64,000 bases of DNA. It comes from G963556115 sp963677015. GTDB lineage: Bacteria > Planctomycetota > SZUA-567. The stretch lies in the NCBI GenBank assembly GCA_963677015.1, contig OY781533.1:2356001-2420000 (forward strand). Reading direction: 5' to 3'. The notes beneath the pieces were generated by a model. That model searched no databases. It was not told the DNA's origin and was given only the letters and a program-made list of their open reading frames with translations. The position numbers and the translations under genes were made by a program. Positions 63,355 to 64,000 of the stretch are shown in pieces; the stretch's first letter is position 1, and every line of letters starts with the position of its first letter.

Positions 63355-64000
63355 TTATTTCTTATTCATTTCGGCTCGAATATGCTCAATTCTCAGATTT
63401 ACAAACCACCAGAGTGCATTCAGATATGCTTTATCACTCTCAGCCACCGATAAACTTTCTGATGGATCCAATACCCGTACCCTGTTCATCATAGCATAGA
63501 GCATCAGCGGATTATCAGTCACACACTCAACTACCGGCTTACCATCTGTCACCCCTACTACCGGCATTATAGTCATCAGGGTATAGAGTTCCGCCCATTT
63601 TGCCAGCGCATAGTTATTATCACCGCTATTATCCCTTATCCAGGCATCAGCAAATCTGTCATTGACCGTTTCATTAATCTGCCGGTTCTCTTCCCAGACT
63701 TTGAGGCGCTTATAAATCCGTGAATACGCCAGATTCCATTGAGAAGGTGTTATTTCAGAATTAGAGACATTTTTTTTATGGTGAAGTGACTTAACCATAT
63801 AGCCAGCACCACTGATAACAACCAGCAGAATAATCAGCGGAAAGATGATATTTGCCAGCTTTACTCCGTTATGCTCATTGACTGAACAAAGCTTGATATT
63901 AACACCATCGCCAATAGTTATTGTATTTCCGGCCTTCAAAAAAACCTTATTATTAACAAATTTACCGTCAATATAAATTCCACGGGAAGATAAATTCTCC
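63355..64000 (-). CDS. FHA-domain membrane protein (5' end outside window)
   Basis: The frame is open to the window edge, so the N-terminus is missing and about 215 residues are seen. The first ~45 are the end of an FHA domain: ENLSSRGIYIDGKFVNNKVF then LKAGNTITIGDGVNIKL, matching 'SSRxGxxxxG' and 'LxxGDxIxIG'. A membrane helix follows (IIFPLIILLVVISGAGYMV), then ~150 mostly helical residues outside the membrane (WNLAYSRIYKRLKVWEENRQ). FHA domains bind phosphothreonine or act as scaffolds. It lies 18 bases before the pseudokinase gene, in one operon with it and the ATPase. Confidence 0.82.
   Translation of the reverse strand, partial: ENLSSRGIYIDGKFVNNKVFLKAGNTITIGDGVNIKLCSVNEHNGVKLANIIFPLIILLVVISGAGYMVKSLHHKKNVSNSEITPSQWNLAYSRIYKRLKVWEENRQINETVNDRFADAWIRDNSGDNNYALAKWAELYTLMTIMPVVGVTDGKPVVECVTDNPLMLYAMMNRVRVLDPSESLSVAESDKAYLNALWWFVNLRIEHIRAEMNKK

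Overview
The window reads as a chromosomal segment of a motile, Gram-negative, probably anaerobic bacterium. Lipobox lipoproteins, a Tad-like pilus locus and YkuD/NlpC cell-wall enzymes indicate a Gram-negative type of envelope. A group-B-like [FeFe] hydrogenase points to anaerobic metabolism. Flagellar export genes, a flagellin and chemotaxis proteins indicate motility. The archaeal-type prolyl-tRNA synthetase and the FHA/pseudokinase pilus locus would fit a member of the PVC superphylum such as Lentisphaerota or Verrucomicrobiota, but this placement is a weak inference. No IS element, CRISPR array or rRNA was seen.

Region by region. 1-6.65 kb: the C-terminal part of a flagellin, flaG, and two tandem TPR/GT41 (OGT/SPINDLY-like) glycosyltransferases, which look like a flagellin O-glycosylation unit, then a small zinc-ribbon membrane protein. 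6.7-23.9 kb: mostly housekeeping genes, namely nadC, a DUF5662-like gene, rsmE, an EF-hand lipoprotein, rnc-nth-mgtE, ispD, an 81-aa protein of unknown function, coaX-cobI-argH, an ACT-malic enzyme, asnB-truA-MATE transporter and an NlpC/P60 lipid-envelope protein. 24.1-30.2 kb: cheW-mcp and a large GAF/PAS hybrid histidine kinase. 30.2-32.3 kb: an AT-rich stretch with tRNA-Gly(TCC) and a CI/LexA-like S24 repressor. 32.3-43.0 kb: glgX, araD, a two-TM protein with proS, an SprT-like protease coupled to a LysM protein, the [FeFe] hydrogenase, a Cys-rich lipoprotein and trmD.

43.2-52.8 kb: the flagellar export operon fliO-fliP-fliQ-fliR-flhB-flhA-flhF, a two-TM protein where flhG might be expected, the flagellar sigma factor, and a separately promoted 110-aa charged protein ending in a strong terminator.

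52.9-64.0 kb: the most unusual region. A LysM/YkuD L,D-transpeptidase, a tiny pilin-like protein, a type A24 prepilin peptidase and three TadE/TadG-like proteins lie on the + strand. They converge on a minus-strand set: two more tiny pilins (one only 58 codons), a CpaF/TadA-type ATPase, a 967-aa protein made of pseudokinase, one membrane helix, helical repeats and ring-domain-like C-terminus, and an FHA-TM protein cut by the window end. The pilins and two TadE-like proteins share an Ala-x4-Glu-(Trp/Phe/Gly) motif resembling a Flp prepilin cleavage site. The combination of a Tad motor with a pseudokinase and an FHA membrane protein recalls the architecture of T7SS EssB and T3SS YscD/CdsD proteins. 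It is the best candidate here for an undescribed system.
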